IMG/VR virus record: IMGVR_UViG_3300010885_033467
Coordinates: 1-62,647 of that record
From: a virus
Reading direction: 5' to 3' (one strand)
DNA: 62,647 nt
Part shown: in pieces, positions 7,425-15,473 of the stretch
How the letters are laid out: each line of letters starts with the position of its first letter
Numbering within the stretch: the first letter of the stretch is position 1
The notes under the pieces: model-generated
Told to the model about the DNA's origin: nothing
The model's database searches: none
The model's input: the letters and a program-made list of their open reading frames with translations, nothing else
Program-made: the position numbers and the translations under genes

Positions 7425-7678
7425 CATTCCAATAGAAGTAAAACCATAGACAAGTAATAAAGCTGAAAACCCCGCCCACACTAGCTTTGATGTGGATAAA
7501 TAGGGGCGAAAAAGACAAACAAAAATTAGATAAAAAGAGAGAAAATAGCGATATTTGCATTACTTCTTAACGTCAATACGATGTATTCATTTTTACCATC
7601 AACATACTCCCACACAGTTGCAATACCTACCTACTCGGTTGGCGTTGAGAAGTCCTCTGTGTGGGCATTTTTTGAACT
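7425..7678 (+). other. candidate replication origin and leader region
   Basis: The largest gap in the early operon, 254 bp upstream of the replication genes. It has a perfect DnaA box TGTGGATAA (7491-7499), a C-rich/G-rich dyad around it (CCCCGCCCACA near 7470 with GGGG near 7502), an A-rich stretch (7505-7550), a near-consensus GATATTTG, and a long-range hairpin just before the next gene. The combination fits an origin, but only one consensus box is seen. Confidence 0.4.
7609..7665 (+). terminator. hairpin ahead of the replication genes
   Basis: CCCACACAG and CTGTGTGGG form a perfect 9-bp stem enclosing 39 nt and followed by GCATTTTTTG. It looks like an intrinsic terminator or attenuator sitting 13 bp before the start codon of the next gene. 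Confidence 0.5.
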
Positions 7679-8548
7679 ATGAGTAACAAGGACAAAGCAC
7701 CCGCATTTCAGTGGTATCCTAAAGATATTATCACCTCAGCAAGAGTCGCAGTTATGACCCTTGAGGAAGAAGGTGCTTACCGCAGGGCTTTGGATTTTTG
7801 TTGGCTAAATAAATTCCTACCTGCCGATACCAAGAAACTGGCAATGATAATTGGTAAGGGTTGCAGTATAGAGATAGCTGAGATAGTCAAGGAGATGTTT
7901 GAGGAAAAAGACGGTAAGCTATCTCACGAAAGATTAGATGCCGAAAGACTTAAACAGGAGCAGTACAGAGAAAAGCAAATTGAGAACGGCAAGAAAGGAG
8001 GCAGACCGCCAAAAGAGCAAAAGCCAAATGAAAGCCAAAATAACCCAAGCCTTATTTTTGGGTTAAGCCAAACGAAAGCCAAAAAAAGCTTTCCTATCTC
8101 CTATCTGCATTCTCCTATCTCCAATAATACATCAACTACCGAAGATGAAGATTTGATTAAATATCCAAAGGCGTTTAAAAATCAGAATCACGGAGCTTTC
8201 CTGAAAAGGTATATGGGAGATGTGGGAGATGTGGAAGAATACTTAGAATCTAGGAACGCAACTATGAAGGCGTATAGCATAAAAACGGATGATGATTTAA
8301 GAAAGTTGGCAGAATCTTTCAACTCATTCCTTTCGGGTACGGGGAGAAAACACGCTACAATAGAAGCATGGCAAAGCAATTTCTTTTCGTGGATTAAAAA
8401 GTCACCGAACGGGATGCAAAGTTTAGGCGGATATGACAACGGGAAGATTACAGTACAGACAACCGATCATCCCACGCCATTTGAAATAACGAAGGAATTA
8501 TACGACTCTACTCCAAACAAGGACTACTACAAAATTGTGGCACGATGA
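7679..8548 (+). CDS. DUF1376 replisome-organizer-like protein
   Basis: The N-terminal 90 residues match the DUF1376 pattern: AFQWYPKDI, MTLEEEGAYRRALDFCWL. This domain occurs in phage replication initiator/organizer proteins. A Lys/Gly-rich linker (KKGGRPPKEQ) and a low-complexity Ser/Asn stretch lead to a C-terminal helical domain (about 175-245) with AWQSNFFSWIKK, resembling domains that contact helicases. Its stop overlaps the primase-helicase start by 4 bp. Probably recognises the origin or loads the helicase; the exact role is inferred. Confidence 0.72.
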   Translation: MSNKDKAPAFQWYPKDIITSARVAVMTLEEEGAYRRALDFCWLNKFLPADTKKLAMIIGKGCSIEIAEIVKEMFEEKDGKLSHERLDAERLKQEQYREKQIENGKKGGRPPKEQKPNESQNNPSLIFGLSQTKAKKSFPISYLHSPISNNTSTTEDEDLIKYPKAFKNQNHGAFLKRYMGDVGDVEEYLESRNATMKAYSIKTDDDLRKLAESFNSFLSGTGRKHATIEAWQSNFFSWIKKSPNGMQSLGGYDNGKITVQTTDHPTPFEITKELYDSTPNKDYYKIVAR

Positions 8549-10359
8549 AACTTGATTGGAATAGACACGGCATAGATGTGAGCAAGGTCAGGGGAGGTAA
8601 GATGCTTTGCCCTAGATGTAGCCACACCCGAAAGAATAAATCAGACCTGTGCCTGTCGGTCAACGTAGCGGAAGGAATTTGGAATTGCCACAACTGTGGA
8701 TGGAGCGGAACAGCTAAAGTATTCGAGAAAGTGATAGAGAAAAAAATATATACCAAACCCGAACCACGCCCACGGGCAGTAGGCGAAAAACTATCCAAGT
8801 GGTTTGCAGGTAGGGGTATATCGAATGAAACCCTATTGATAGCCAAAGTAACGGAGTCAATGGAGTATATTCCTAAAGTGCAAAAAGAGAGGCTATGCGC
8901 TTGCTTTAACTACTACCGAGGCGATGAACTGGTGAACATAAAATTTAGGGACGGAGCAAAAAATTTCAAACTATCGGGAGGTGCGGAGCTAATCTTCTAC
9001 AACCTAAATTCAATTTTAGGGCGTTCTGAGGCGATAATTACCGAGGGGGAGATAGATTGCCTTAGTCTGATAGAGATAGGGGCTACAAACGTCGTTTCCG
9101 TGCCAAATGGGGCAAGTGGGGGTAATCAGAAGCTAGTCTATTTGGATAATTGCATAGATAACTTCGATGGTATAGATAAAATAACAATAGCCACGGATGG
9201 AGATGAAGCAGGCATATCTTTGAGAAAAGAGCTTATTCGCAGGCTTGGTTCTGACAGGTGCTACATAGTGACCTATCCTGACGGGTGCAAGGATGCGAAC
9301 GAGGTTCTTTTGAAATACGGCAAAGATGCACTGTGGGAGTGCATAACCAAAACCACGCAACCTGAATTGGAAGGGGTGCATACTGTGGACGACCTCAGAG
9401 CGGAGGTGAACAACATAGCGACCAATGGTTATCCGTCAGTAGTAGGTATCAATGGCTACCCACAGCTAAACGACCTGATAAAGTGGCGCGGAGGTGAATT
9501 GACCGTAGTAACAGGCATACCGAGTAGCGGTAAATCGGAATGGGTAGACCAAATCATGCTGAAACTAGCAAGTCAGCACAATTGGAGGTTTGGGGTTTTC
9601 TCTCCCGAAAATCAGCCGACACAGATACACATTATCAAACTGATTGAGAAGGTCGCAGGACAGCCATTATTTAGGCATGGGGACATACAGCCTATGCTAC
9701 CAAGTACCCGCGAAAAGGTTATGTCTTTTCTTAATGACCACTTCTATTTTCTTGCCATAGACGAAATAGACCTGACGATAGACGGCATACTGGCGAAGTT
9801 CACGGAGATGGTAAAGAGGTACGGCGTTAACGCTGTTCTGATAGACCCATACAACTACATAGAGTACAGCATGGAGCGCGGTCAGACAGAGACGCAATAC
9901 GTGAGCCTGTTGCTGACTAAGATAGTGATGTTTGCCAAGAAGTATGACGTTCATGTGTTCCTTGTGGCACATCCGCGCAAAATGCCAAAGGACTCTATGA
10001 CCAAGAAGTTTGACGTGCCGACACTATACGACATATCGGGCAGTAGTCACTTTTACAATAAGACCTACAACGGTATCACGGTTTACAGAAACGAGGATAG
10101 CGGGGTTATTGACATACACGTGCAAAAGGTCAAGTTCAAGTTTGTTGGCAAGAAGGGTATAGCAAATTTTATTTACGACATACCAACGGGCAGATATACG
10201 GAGCTTGGCGGTAAGTTCATCGGGGAGCTAGGGTATTTGGATAAGGACGACAATCAAGAATACGAAAATAACACCAAGAAGATATTTAGCAGGAAACAGG
10301 TAGAACAGATTATACCGTCAGATGATTTAGACGAGGACGGAAACCCATACCCATTTTAA
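8545..10359 (+). CDS. primase-helicase (DnaG/DnaB-like, T7 gp4-type)
   Basis: A bifunctional replication enzyme. The N-terminal zinc ribbon (CPRC at 21-24, CHNC at 48-51) is followed by a TOPRIM primase region near residue 170 (AIITEGEIDCLSLIEIGA), then a RecA-like DnaB helicase core with Walker A GIPSSGKS near 325 and a Walker-B-like ILIDPYN region. VFLVAHPRK corresponds to the H4 region. At 604 aa it has the usual length. It would prime and unwind the fork for the host replicase, since the phage has no polymerase in this window. Confidence 0.9.
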   Translation: MKLDWNRHGIDVSKVRGGKMLCPRCSHTRKNKSDLCLSVNVAEGIWNCHNCGWSGTAKVFEKVIEKKIYTKPEPRPRAVGEKLSKWFAGRGISNETLLIAKVTESMEYIPKVQKERLCACFNYYRGDELVNIKFRDGAKNFKLSGGAELIFYNLNSILGRSEAIITEGEIDCLSLIEIGATNVVSVPNGASGGNQKLVYLDNCIDNFDGIDKITIATDGDEAGISLRKELIRRLGSDRCYIVTYPDGCKDANEVLLKYGKDALWECITKTTQPELEGVHTVDDLRAEVNNIATNGYPSVVGINGYPQLNDLIKWRGGELTVVTGIPSSGKSEWVDQIMLKLASQHNWRFGVFSPENQPTQIHIIKLIEKVAGQPLFRHGDIQPMLPSTREKVMSFLNDHFYFLAIDEIDLTIDGILAKFTEMVKRYGVNAVLIDPYNYIEYSMERGQTETQYVSLLLTKIVMFAKKYDVHVFLVAHPRKMPKDSMTKKFDVPTLYDISGSSHFYNKTYNGITVYRNEDSGVIDIHVQKVKFKFVGKKGIANFIYDIPTGRYTELGGKFIGELGYLDKDDNQEYENNTKKIFSRKQVEQIIPSDDLDEDGNPYPF

Positions 10360-10362
10360 CCT

Positions 10363-10674
10363 ATGGCATACGCACACCAACTACAAAGCCCGAAATGGCA
10401 GAGATGCAGATTAGAGATACTAAGACGCGATAAGTGGAAGTGTCGCAGATGTGGCGATGGCTCGAACCAACTGCACGTTCACCACTTGTTCTACTTGGGC
10501 GCACCGTGGGAGATGGATAGGCAATGGCTCATCACGGTTTGTGAAAAGTGCCATAAGAAACTAGAAACGCAAAAAGGTAAACCTCTCGAATTGACCGATG
10601 AAGATTATAACAAAATGTACAAGCGATTTGATAAACAAAGAAAGAAAATATGGAAAATCAAACGCGCAGCTTAA
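10363..10674 (+). CDS. HNH endonuclease
   Basis: A small 103-aa HNH nuclease. A CRRCG knuckle is followed by LHVHHLFYLG and an ITVCEKCHKK knuckle, the zinc-stabilised HNH arrangement. The N-terminal SPKWQRCRLEILRRDKW motif is typical of phage HNH proteins. It sits among replication genes rather than next to the terminase, so it may be a homing-type or processing nuclease. The catalytic residues look intact. Confidence 0.85.
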   Translation: MAYAHQLQSPKWQRCRLEILRRDKWKCRRCGDGSNQLHVHHLFYLGAPWEMDRQWLITVCEKCHKKLETQKGKPLELTDEDYNKMYKRFDKQRKKIWKIKRAA

Positions 10675-10811
10675 CCCTCAATCAGAAGCTAGGTCTACTC
10701 GAATACATGAAGGCGAAAGTTGAAAATGTAATCCGACAGAAGCAGACCATACCCGTGAAGCACAGTCCGAAGCTCCTGACCCTAGACGTATTGAATAACT
10801 TAAAAAAATAA
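10650..10811 (+). CDS. 53-aa hypothetical protein
   Basis: A basic helical protein (MENQTRSLTLNQKLGLLEYM) whose start lies inside the end of the HNH gene and whose stop is 3 bp before the ASCH gene. It completely fills the gap, which supports it. No motif is recognised. Confidence 0.55.
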   Translation: MENQTRSLTLNQKLGLLEYMKAKVENVIRQKQTIPVKHSPKLLTLDVLNNLKK

Positions 10812-10814
10812 ACG

Positions 10815-11423
10815 ATGAGCGAAAAACCGATACTATTCAGTACCCCGATGGTGCAGGCTATACTAGCGGGTAGAAAGACGCAGACGCGCAGGGTTGTGAA
10901 ACACCAACCACATGACTGGAAATCTGATTTACTTGAAAAGGGTATATCTAATAATTTAATCGCATTTAGTTGCAAAGGAAGTGCGCGCATGTGTATTCCT
11001 AAATATCAAATTGGCGATACTCTATGGGTCAGAGAGACATGGCGCAAAAATCCACAACCAATAGGCTGGCCATATTTATACCGTGCCAGTCCTGAAGATT
11101 TAATGTACCCTGACGATGAGAAATGGAAGCCATCAATATTCATGCCCCGCGAGGCTTGCAGAATACGCCTAAAAGTTACTGACGTGCGCGTAGAGCGCCT
11201 AAATGATATATCTGAAGATGATGCTTTGTCCGAGGGAGTTGAAAGGCTACCTAATGCTAAAAATGAATTGATGGCATATAGAAGTTATCTGACCACTCCA
11301 GAAAAGCAAATAGTCCCATGCTTTCCTTACGTATCATTTAGGACTCTTTGGCAATCCATAAATGGGAGAGAATCTTGGGACGCTAACCCGTGGGTATGGG
11401 TGTACACCTTTGAAGTCCTTTAG
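10815..11423 (+). CDS. ASCH-domain protein
   Basis: The start, KPILFSTPMVQAILAGRKTQ followed by TRRVV, is the hallmark of the ASCH/PUA-like proteins often labelled phage morphogenetic proteins. GDTLWVRETW and CRIRLKVTDVRVERL belong to the same beta-barrel. These domains bind RNA or modified nucleotides; the substrate here is unknown. At 202 aa it has the usual length for phage homologues. Confidence 0.8.
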   Translation: MSEKPILFSTPMVQAILAGRKTQTRRVVKHQPHDWKSDLLEKGISNNLIAFSCKGSARMCIPKYQIGDTLWVRETWRKNPQPIGWPYLYRASPEDLMYPDDEKWKPSIFMPREACRIRLKVTDVRVERLNDISEDDALSEGVERLPNAKNELMAYRSYLTTPEKQIVPCFPYVSFRTLWQSINGRESWDANPWVWVYTFEVL

Positions 11424-11463
11424 TCCTCCCTCCACAGATTATTAACCTTAAATAGATAAAACA

Positions 11464-11697
11464 ATGAAACACCTAACCCTCTCCCTGCTCCTCTCACTGT
11501 CGGTAATGCTAAGTGGGTGTGACCCAACAAAACACACAACTACTGCGTGGATGATAACTAGTACTGGAAGATGCTCCGATGGAGAACGTCAGTACTACTA
11601 TGACGGTGCTGAAGGCTGTGGGGAGTTCTACGCTCCCTGCGATGCCTACCACGTAGGCGATAGACTCTTTACCGATTCCCTCACAACTAATCAATAA
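11464..11697 (+). CDS. small lipoprotein
   Basis: A signal peptide (MKHLTLSLLLSLSVMLSGC) ends in a lipobox with Cys19. The mature part is about 59 aa and has four further cysteines, suggesting two disulphides in the periplasm or at the surface. It lies within the early/replication operon. A role in superinfection exclusion or lysogenic conversion is possible but unproven. Confidence 0.7.
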   Translation: MKHLTLSLLLSLSVMLSGCDPTKHTTTAWMITSTGRCSDGERQYYYDGAEGCGEFYAPCDAYHVGDRLFTDSLTTNQ

Positions 11698-11709
11698 AAA
11701 AAGACAACA

Positions 11710-12129
11710 ATGGAAAATATCAAAGAAGCTGCTGAACAAGCAACACTTCTCCAAAGAGAGAGATATAACACTAATGCCAATCACATCATAGATGCTCAAT
11801 ATGAATCTGGGTTTAGAGATGGAGCAAAATGGCAATTAAATCAACCATCCACCCCACCCAAGAAGAAACTATCAGAGCTGGCAGAGGATGAGGGGACGTG
11901 TAAGGCTATTGCGGAGCTGATAGGTATGGAGATGATTACTAAGCGGTGTGATAATAGTGTTTTTAGTATGACACTAAAATATATTGATGACCACTATGTT
12001 TACGAACTATCAATTTGGGAAGATGGAGATATGAACTTAGATAACAACACAAGATCGGAATCATGTGTGATTACCCAATGTTTTCAAATCGTCAAGCTCC
12101 TCCTCTCAGCAGGATATGATATTAATTAA
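11710..12129 (+). CDS. hypothetical early protein
   Basis: A 139-aa protein with a helical N-terminus (EAAEQATLLQRERYN), a DGAKWQL segment and a beta-rich acidic C-terminal half with two cysteines. Directly behind the lipoprotein gene, with no signal peptide. Function not recognised. Confidence 0.65.
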   Translation: MENIKEAAEQATLLQRERYNTNANHIIDAQYESGFRDGAKWQLNQPSTPPKKKLSELAEDEGTCKAIAELIGMEMITKRCDNSVFSMTLKYIDDHYVYELSIWEDGDMNLDNNTRSESCVITQCFQIVKLLLSAGYDIN

Positions 12130-12261
12130 CCAAGAACCATCATCAAGACATCTTAAACTAATTTACAAACAACACCTTAAACTAGAATAACCCCATGAAC
12201 ACAGCAATAGAACTAAAGACGACAATAATTTTCAATCACAGCAAGCAGTAAAAAAGACAAG
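12130..12261 (+). other. short noncoding gap
   Basis: AT-rich and without a convincing gene: one 18-codon frame is too short to support. CTTAAACTA occurs twice, starting 24 bp apart (12152 and 12176). No consensus promoter is seen. Confidence 0.4.
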
Positions 12262-12444
12262 ATGAAAAAAGAATATTGGGACGCAATGATGTTTGCAAGC
12301 GCAGCAGTAATGCTATTATTTACTATCGAGCACATGGCTGTATGGTACAAAAATCCTACGGAGAGGAATCATATCAAAATGACGATAAGTATAATACTAT
12401 TCGGTTTCTTATGCGCATTAGCCTATTTACAATTACACGATTAA
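12262..12444 (+). CDS. two-pass small membrane protein
   Basis: A 60-aa protein with two hydrophobic segments (about residues 8-28 and 40-57) and a charged connecting loop containing NPTERNH. Size and topology resemble many small phage membrane proteins. It sits apart from the lysis cassette, so calling it a holin would be unsupported. Confidence 0.6.
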   Translation: MKKEYWDAMMFASAAVMLLFTIEHMAVWYKNPTERNHIKMTISIILFGFLCALAYLQLHD

Positions 12445-12454
12445 ATCAAAACCA

Positions 12455-12904
12455 ATGAACAGCATATACAGTACAGAACCAATCAGTGAGTTTAAGATAA
12501 GGTGCAAAAAGGTCGTTCACCCGTGGGTGTACACCTTGCTTAATAGCAAGCCTAAATTGCCTAAATCTACATCTTACGAATTGATGCAGAAAGAAGAGCA
12601 GAAGAAAATAGTAAAGCGACACCACGCGGAAACGCTATTAAAGGCGGTATGTGATAAATTCAAAGCGACCCCCGAAATAATGGGCAAAAAGTCGCGCGAA
12701 AATGCCTGTATAGAACCAAGACAGGCTTATTACTATCTACTCAGAAAGTACACATCACTAACACTTAGAGAAGCGGGAAAATCGCTTGGATTAAGGCAAG
12801 ACCACTCTACCGTTGTGAACGCAGTAAAGCGGGTTGAGCAAGCTATATCTATAAGGGATGGATTCGGACTAAAAATAATTGAGATAATAGACGCGCTGAA
12901 GTAG
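12455..12904 (+). CDS. DnaA domain-IV protein
   Basis: The C-terminal 90 residues match the DnaA DNA-binding domain: a YYLLRKYTSLTLREAGKSLG helix-turn-helix and the DnaA signature with Asp-His-Ser-Thr at 116-119 (LRQDHSTVVNAVKRVE). The AAA+ ATPase of DnaA is absent, and the N-terminal 50 residues are unrelated and basic. It would bind DnaA-box-like DNA without ATP-driven remodelling, and could mark the phage origin, block host oriC, or regulate transcription. It ends flush against a convergent gene with no gap. Confidence 0.85.
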   Translation: MNSIYSTEPISEFKIRCKKVVHPWVYTLLNSKPKLPKSTSYELMQKEEQKKIVKRHHAETLLKAVCDKFKATPEIMGKKSRENACIEPRQAYYYLLRKYTSLTLREAGKSLGLRQDHSTVVNAVKRVEQAISIRDGFGLKIIEIIDALK

Positions 12905-13204
12905 TTAATCCTTTATTATTTCCGATTTGAGATATTCAAACAAATACGGAAGCATCTCATGGTTGTCCACATCTATTTTTACAGAGTAATGGTCTAATAT
13001 GAACCATGTGAGATGTATTAGCTCGTGGTCAAGGTGAGCTACGTCCGGCAGGTAAATGGCAAACTTCTTATCCCTAGATGTTAATGCCAATGTACGTGGC
13101 GGGATTTCTTCGCCAGTCAGGTCGGTAAACTCTTTTGCATCGTAGCATATATAGCATATTCCGTTGAATATCGGTATCAATATTTGCTTTGTAGGCTTGC
13201 TCAT
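12905..13204 (-). CDS. small putative zinc metallopeptidase
   Basis: A 99-aa protein with a minimal zincin motif HELIH (60-64) in LDHELIHLTWFILDHY and a downstream acidic segment NHEMLPYLFEYL that could give the third ligand. Similar HExxH mini-proteins are common in phages. The target is unknown. It is the last gene of the leftward late region, abutting the convergent DnaA-like gene. Confidence 0.65.
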   Translation of the reverse strand: MSKPTKQILIPIFNGICYICYDAKEFTDLTGEEIPPRTLALTSRDKKFAIYLPDVAHLDHELIHLTWFILDHYSVKIDVDNHEMLPYLFEYLKSEIIKD

Positions 13205-13229
13205 ATTTAGTAGATTTTACCGTCAATGA

Positions 13230-14489
13230 TTATTCACAAAATATCGGAAGCCTTGTGGTCATTCCATACTTTCTATCTATCAATCCAAACCCCTGCATTG
13301 GTCGTTCGGGAGATGCGTTTATCCTTTGAGCGTATGAGTTGAATCCGATAAGGCTACCATTTACCGTACAATCCTTTGTAGCCTGCCATAGTTGATGAAA
13401 GTGCCCCATGAAATTATAGTCGGCGTGTTGCTGTTGGTTCATGCGCATAATAGCCTTAATGAGTGGCACAGTTAAGCCACCGATACCACCACCATACCCA
13501 ATGTGGTCGCCGTGAAAAGTGCGCACCGTAAATTGGTCATAAACGGTAAAATAGTTTAGCAGTCCATTCGGTATAGAAAACTCTATCTTTTTATTGCCTT
13601 GAAAGTAAGAAGCTATATCGTGATACATTGCCCACTCAAAGCTATTCTTATAGCCAGTAGACGACTTCATTCTGTGCGATGACCTACCGTGGTTGCCTAC
13701 ATTGCAAATCACTCTTATTTGGTCAAATTTACCGTGTTCCAAATAGAACTTCAGAGACGCTATAAGGCGTTCCTTTACAAATAGGATTGCCTGATGTGGA
13801 GATAGATAGTTATTTTCTAAACCTTCCTCGTGGATATAGCCCGTCATAAAGTCGCCTCCAAGCCAAACCACAAGTGTTTTTATTTCTGCGCTGTGGCGTT
13901 CTTTATGGACTAACTTTAAGCTATTCTGTATGCACTTGTTTATCCGATGTGTAGCTATATCGAGATTATACTCATTAATGCCATTGATAGTATTTGCCTC
14001 TACCTTTTCCTCAGAGTGCCAATCACTTAGTAATACATAAGCTGTTGCACTGTCTTTTTTGCTGTCTTGCAAAAAATCTATCTGAGTAATATCTACCGAT
14101 TCTTTGATACCCAATAGCGCATCATACCTTTTGTCGGCCTCCTCTAGCTCCTTCAGCACATGGTCGTACTTTGCGCCTAGTTCGCGTATCTTCGCTTTGT
14201 CCTTTCTGTTCGCTATGTCAGACTGCACCAATTCTAGTGTAGTCGGTTGTGCCTTTTCTAGTTTTTGCGGTTGACTTATTTCTGATTTACCGCTCGACGG
14301 ACTGTCTGTTTTCGGTTGCTCTTCAATTGCAACTTCCCCTTTTCTAAGGTCGGCTCTGAATGTTTTAACTTTTGCACGAATAGACTCCAATTTATAGTTT
14401 GGCAAGTATGATACAATTGCTGAGACTATATCTTTAGTCTGCTTGCCCTGTGCGTGCATTTCCTCCACCACCTGCTTCCAATCGCTCAT
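13230..14489 (-). CDS. calcineurin-like metallophosphoesterase
   Basis: All metal-binding blocks of the family are visible in order: SDWH (Asp156, His158), GGDF (Asp213), GNHGR (Asn266, His267), FHGDH (His326) and MGHFH (His363, His365). An approximately 140-residue N-terminal extension is charged and partly coiled-coil. The substrate may be DNA ends, nucleotides or protein phosphate. It is the only enzyme between the lysis cassette and the end of the late region, separated from the cassette by a terminator hairpin. Confidence 0.85.
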   Translation of the reverse strand: MSDWKQVVEEMHAQGKQTKDIVSAIVSYLPNYKLESIRAKVKTFRADLRKGEVAIEEQPKTDSPSSGKSEISQPQKLEKAQPTTLELVQSDIANRKDKAKIRELGAKYDHVLKELEEADKRYDALLGIKESVDITQIDFLQDSKKDSATAYVLLSDWHSEEKVEANTINGINEYNLDIATHRINKCIQNSLKLVHKERHSAEIKTLVVWLGGDFMTGYIHEEGLENNYLSPHQAILFVKERLIASLKFYLEHGKFDQIRVICNVGNHGRSSHRMKSSTGYKNSFEWAMYHDIASYFQGNKKIEFSIPNGLLNYFTVYDQFTVRTFHGDHIGYGGGIGGLTVPLIKAIMRMNQQQHADYNFMGHFHQLWQATKDCTVNGSLIGFNSYAQRINASPERPMQGFGLIDRKYGMTTRLPIFCE

Positions 14490-14508
14490 AATGTGTTTTT
14501 AAATGAAA

Positions 14509-14527
14509 GGGCGGATTTTACCCGCCC
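14509..14527 (-). terminator. terminator after the lysis cassette
   Basis: GGGCGG and CCGCCC form a GC-rich 6-bp stem with a 7-nt loop. On the minus strand it is followed by TTTCATTTAAAAA. It lies between the last lysis-cassette gene and the phosphoesterase start. Confidence 0.55.
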
Positions 14528-14551
14528 CGAAAACAAACAGACATGAAAGAG

Positions 14552-14896
14552 TTACGCCTTTTTGAGCGCCTTGAATACCTTGAAGTCTTTAATCAGATCG
14601 CCAAGAAGCGAACCAAATTTGCCCTCTATTGCGTCGTCGGCTGTATCTTTGATAGCTACGACTACATCAGTTATTTTCTGATTACCAATTTCGTCAGCTA
14701 CAGCCACAGCTAGGTCGAGAGTCTTTTCGGTAAGCACAAGCGGAGTTTGCACAGGTGCGTCTTTTTGCAGTGCGAGTTGTGCTGCAAATTCAGCTTCTAT
14801 TTCTGAAGCTGCTTCGTTTTTGATTTGGTCGAAGATACCTTTTGTTACTGCCGCCGAAGCCGCAAGTAGCGCGATTGTTTTGGGACTAAGTGCCAT
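14552..14896 (-). CDS. hypothetical late protein, lysis region
   Basis: A 114-aa alanine-rich protein. The N-terminal 20 residues (MALSPKTIALLAASAAVTKG) are mildly hydrophobic and could enter a membrane; the rest is amphipathic helices ending KALKKA. It is the last gene of the lysis cassette, 12 bp from the previous one. A holin-accessory or spanin-like role is possible but not shown. Confidence 0.6.
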   Translation of the reverse strand: MALSPKTIALLAASAAVTKGIFDQIKNEAASEIEAEFAAQLALQKDAPVQTPLVLTEKTLDLAVAVADEIGNQKITDVVVAIKDTADDAIEGKFGSLLGDLIKDFKVFKALKKA

Positions 14897-14908
14897 TGTT
14901 GTTTATAT

Positions 14909-15235
14909 TTATTTAGTGAGTAATCCTTTACTGTCAAACCTCGCTACAAGAACCGATAACAGGTCTTGCTTCTCATCTTCGGGCAGGTCTTTCACGTCCC
15001 ATTTCACGTAGTCCCAAACAATTTCTTTCGACACGGGCATTTTACACTCTAGCTTTATCTGCCTCCATATCCGCTTCTCGGTCTTTACCCGTACGCGTTG
15101 ATATATTAGCGGAGTTCTGAGTTTAAACGCCTCTAGCTGTTGCTCCTTGCTAGGTAGCACACCCATCACCATCGCCACGGTCGCCGTATAGGCGTTTGCT
15201 ACTGCTGTTATTGCGGGTGCTACGTCTACATTCAT
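14909..15235 (-). CDS. hypothetical late protein
   Basis: A 108-aa protein with a weakly hydrophobic N-terminus (AITAVANAYTATVAMVMG) and a basic middle (RVRVKTEKRIWRQIK). It overlaps the stop of the 21-aa membrane peptide by 4 bp (ATGA), so translation is probably coupled. No family is recognised. Confidence 0.6.
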   Translation of the reverse strand: MNVDVAPAITAVANAYTATVAMVMGVLPSKEQQLEAFKLRTPLIYQRVRVKTEKRIWRQIKLECKMPVSKEIVWDYVKWDVKDLPEDEKQDLLSVLVARFDSKGLLTK

Positions 15236-15297
15236 TTTTTACACTTGCTTTTAATCCACACAAATACAGCCAGTATGAGCATGGTTGCGATTATCAT
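15232..15297 (-). CDS. 21-aa membrane peptide in the lysis cassette
   Basis: MIIATMLILAVFVWIKSKCK, ending in a second Lys, consists of one transmembrane segment and a basic tail with one cysteine. It overlaps both neighbours by ATGA, so the cassette continues through it without a gap, which supports translation. It could act as a mini-holin, an antiholin or a regulator of the neighbouring lysis proteins. Confidence 0.55.
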   Translation of the reverse strand: MIIATMLILAVFVWIKSKCKK

Positions 15298-15473
15298 TTT
15301 GCGAGAGATGTGGTTTTAGGCAAATCCAATACCACATCACTGAGGCTATTTTTGACTTTTATCGTATTAGGCTTATCACCCGCACCCTTGACTATCCACG
15401 CACCACCGAGACGGTCTATTCTGCACGCATGACCTACTTCAACCGATTCAAGGGTCTTATCTGATTTTGCCAT
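15294..15473 (-). CDS. 59-aa hypothetical protein
   Basis: MAKSDKTLESVEVGHACRID starts a small beta-rich protein. Its start codon shares one base with the endolysin stop and its stop overlaps the 21-aa peptide start. The exact fit between two genes supports it. No function is recognised. Confidence 0.6.
   Translation of the reverse strand: MAKSDKTLESVEVGHACRIDRLGGAWIVKGAGDKPNTIKVKNSLSDVVLDLPKTTSLAK

Noticed and set aside
12195-12251. 18-codon frame in the gap before the small membrane protein
   Set aside because: Too short, with no motif, no overlap with neighbours and no promoter.
15196-15432. 78-codon plus-strand frame in the lysis cassette
   Set aside because: It lies antisense to the 59-aa and 21-aa genes that fit exactly between their neighbours.
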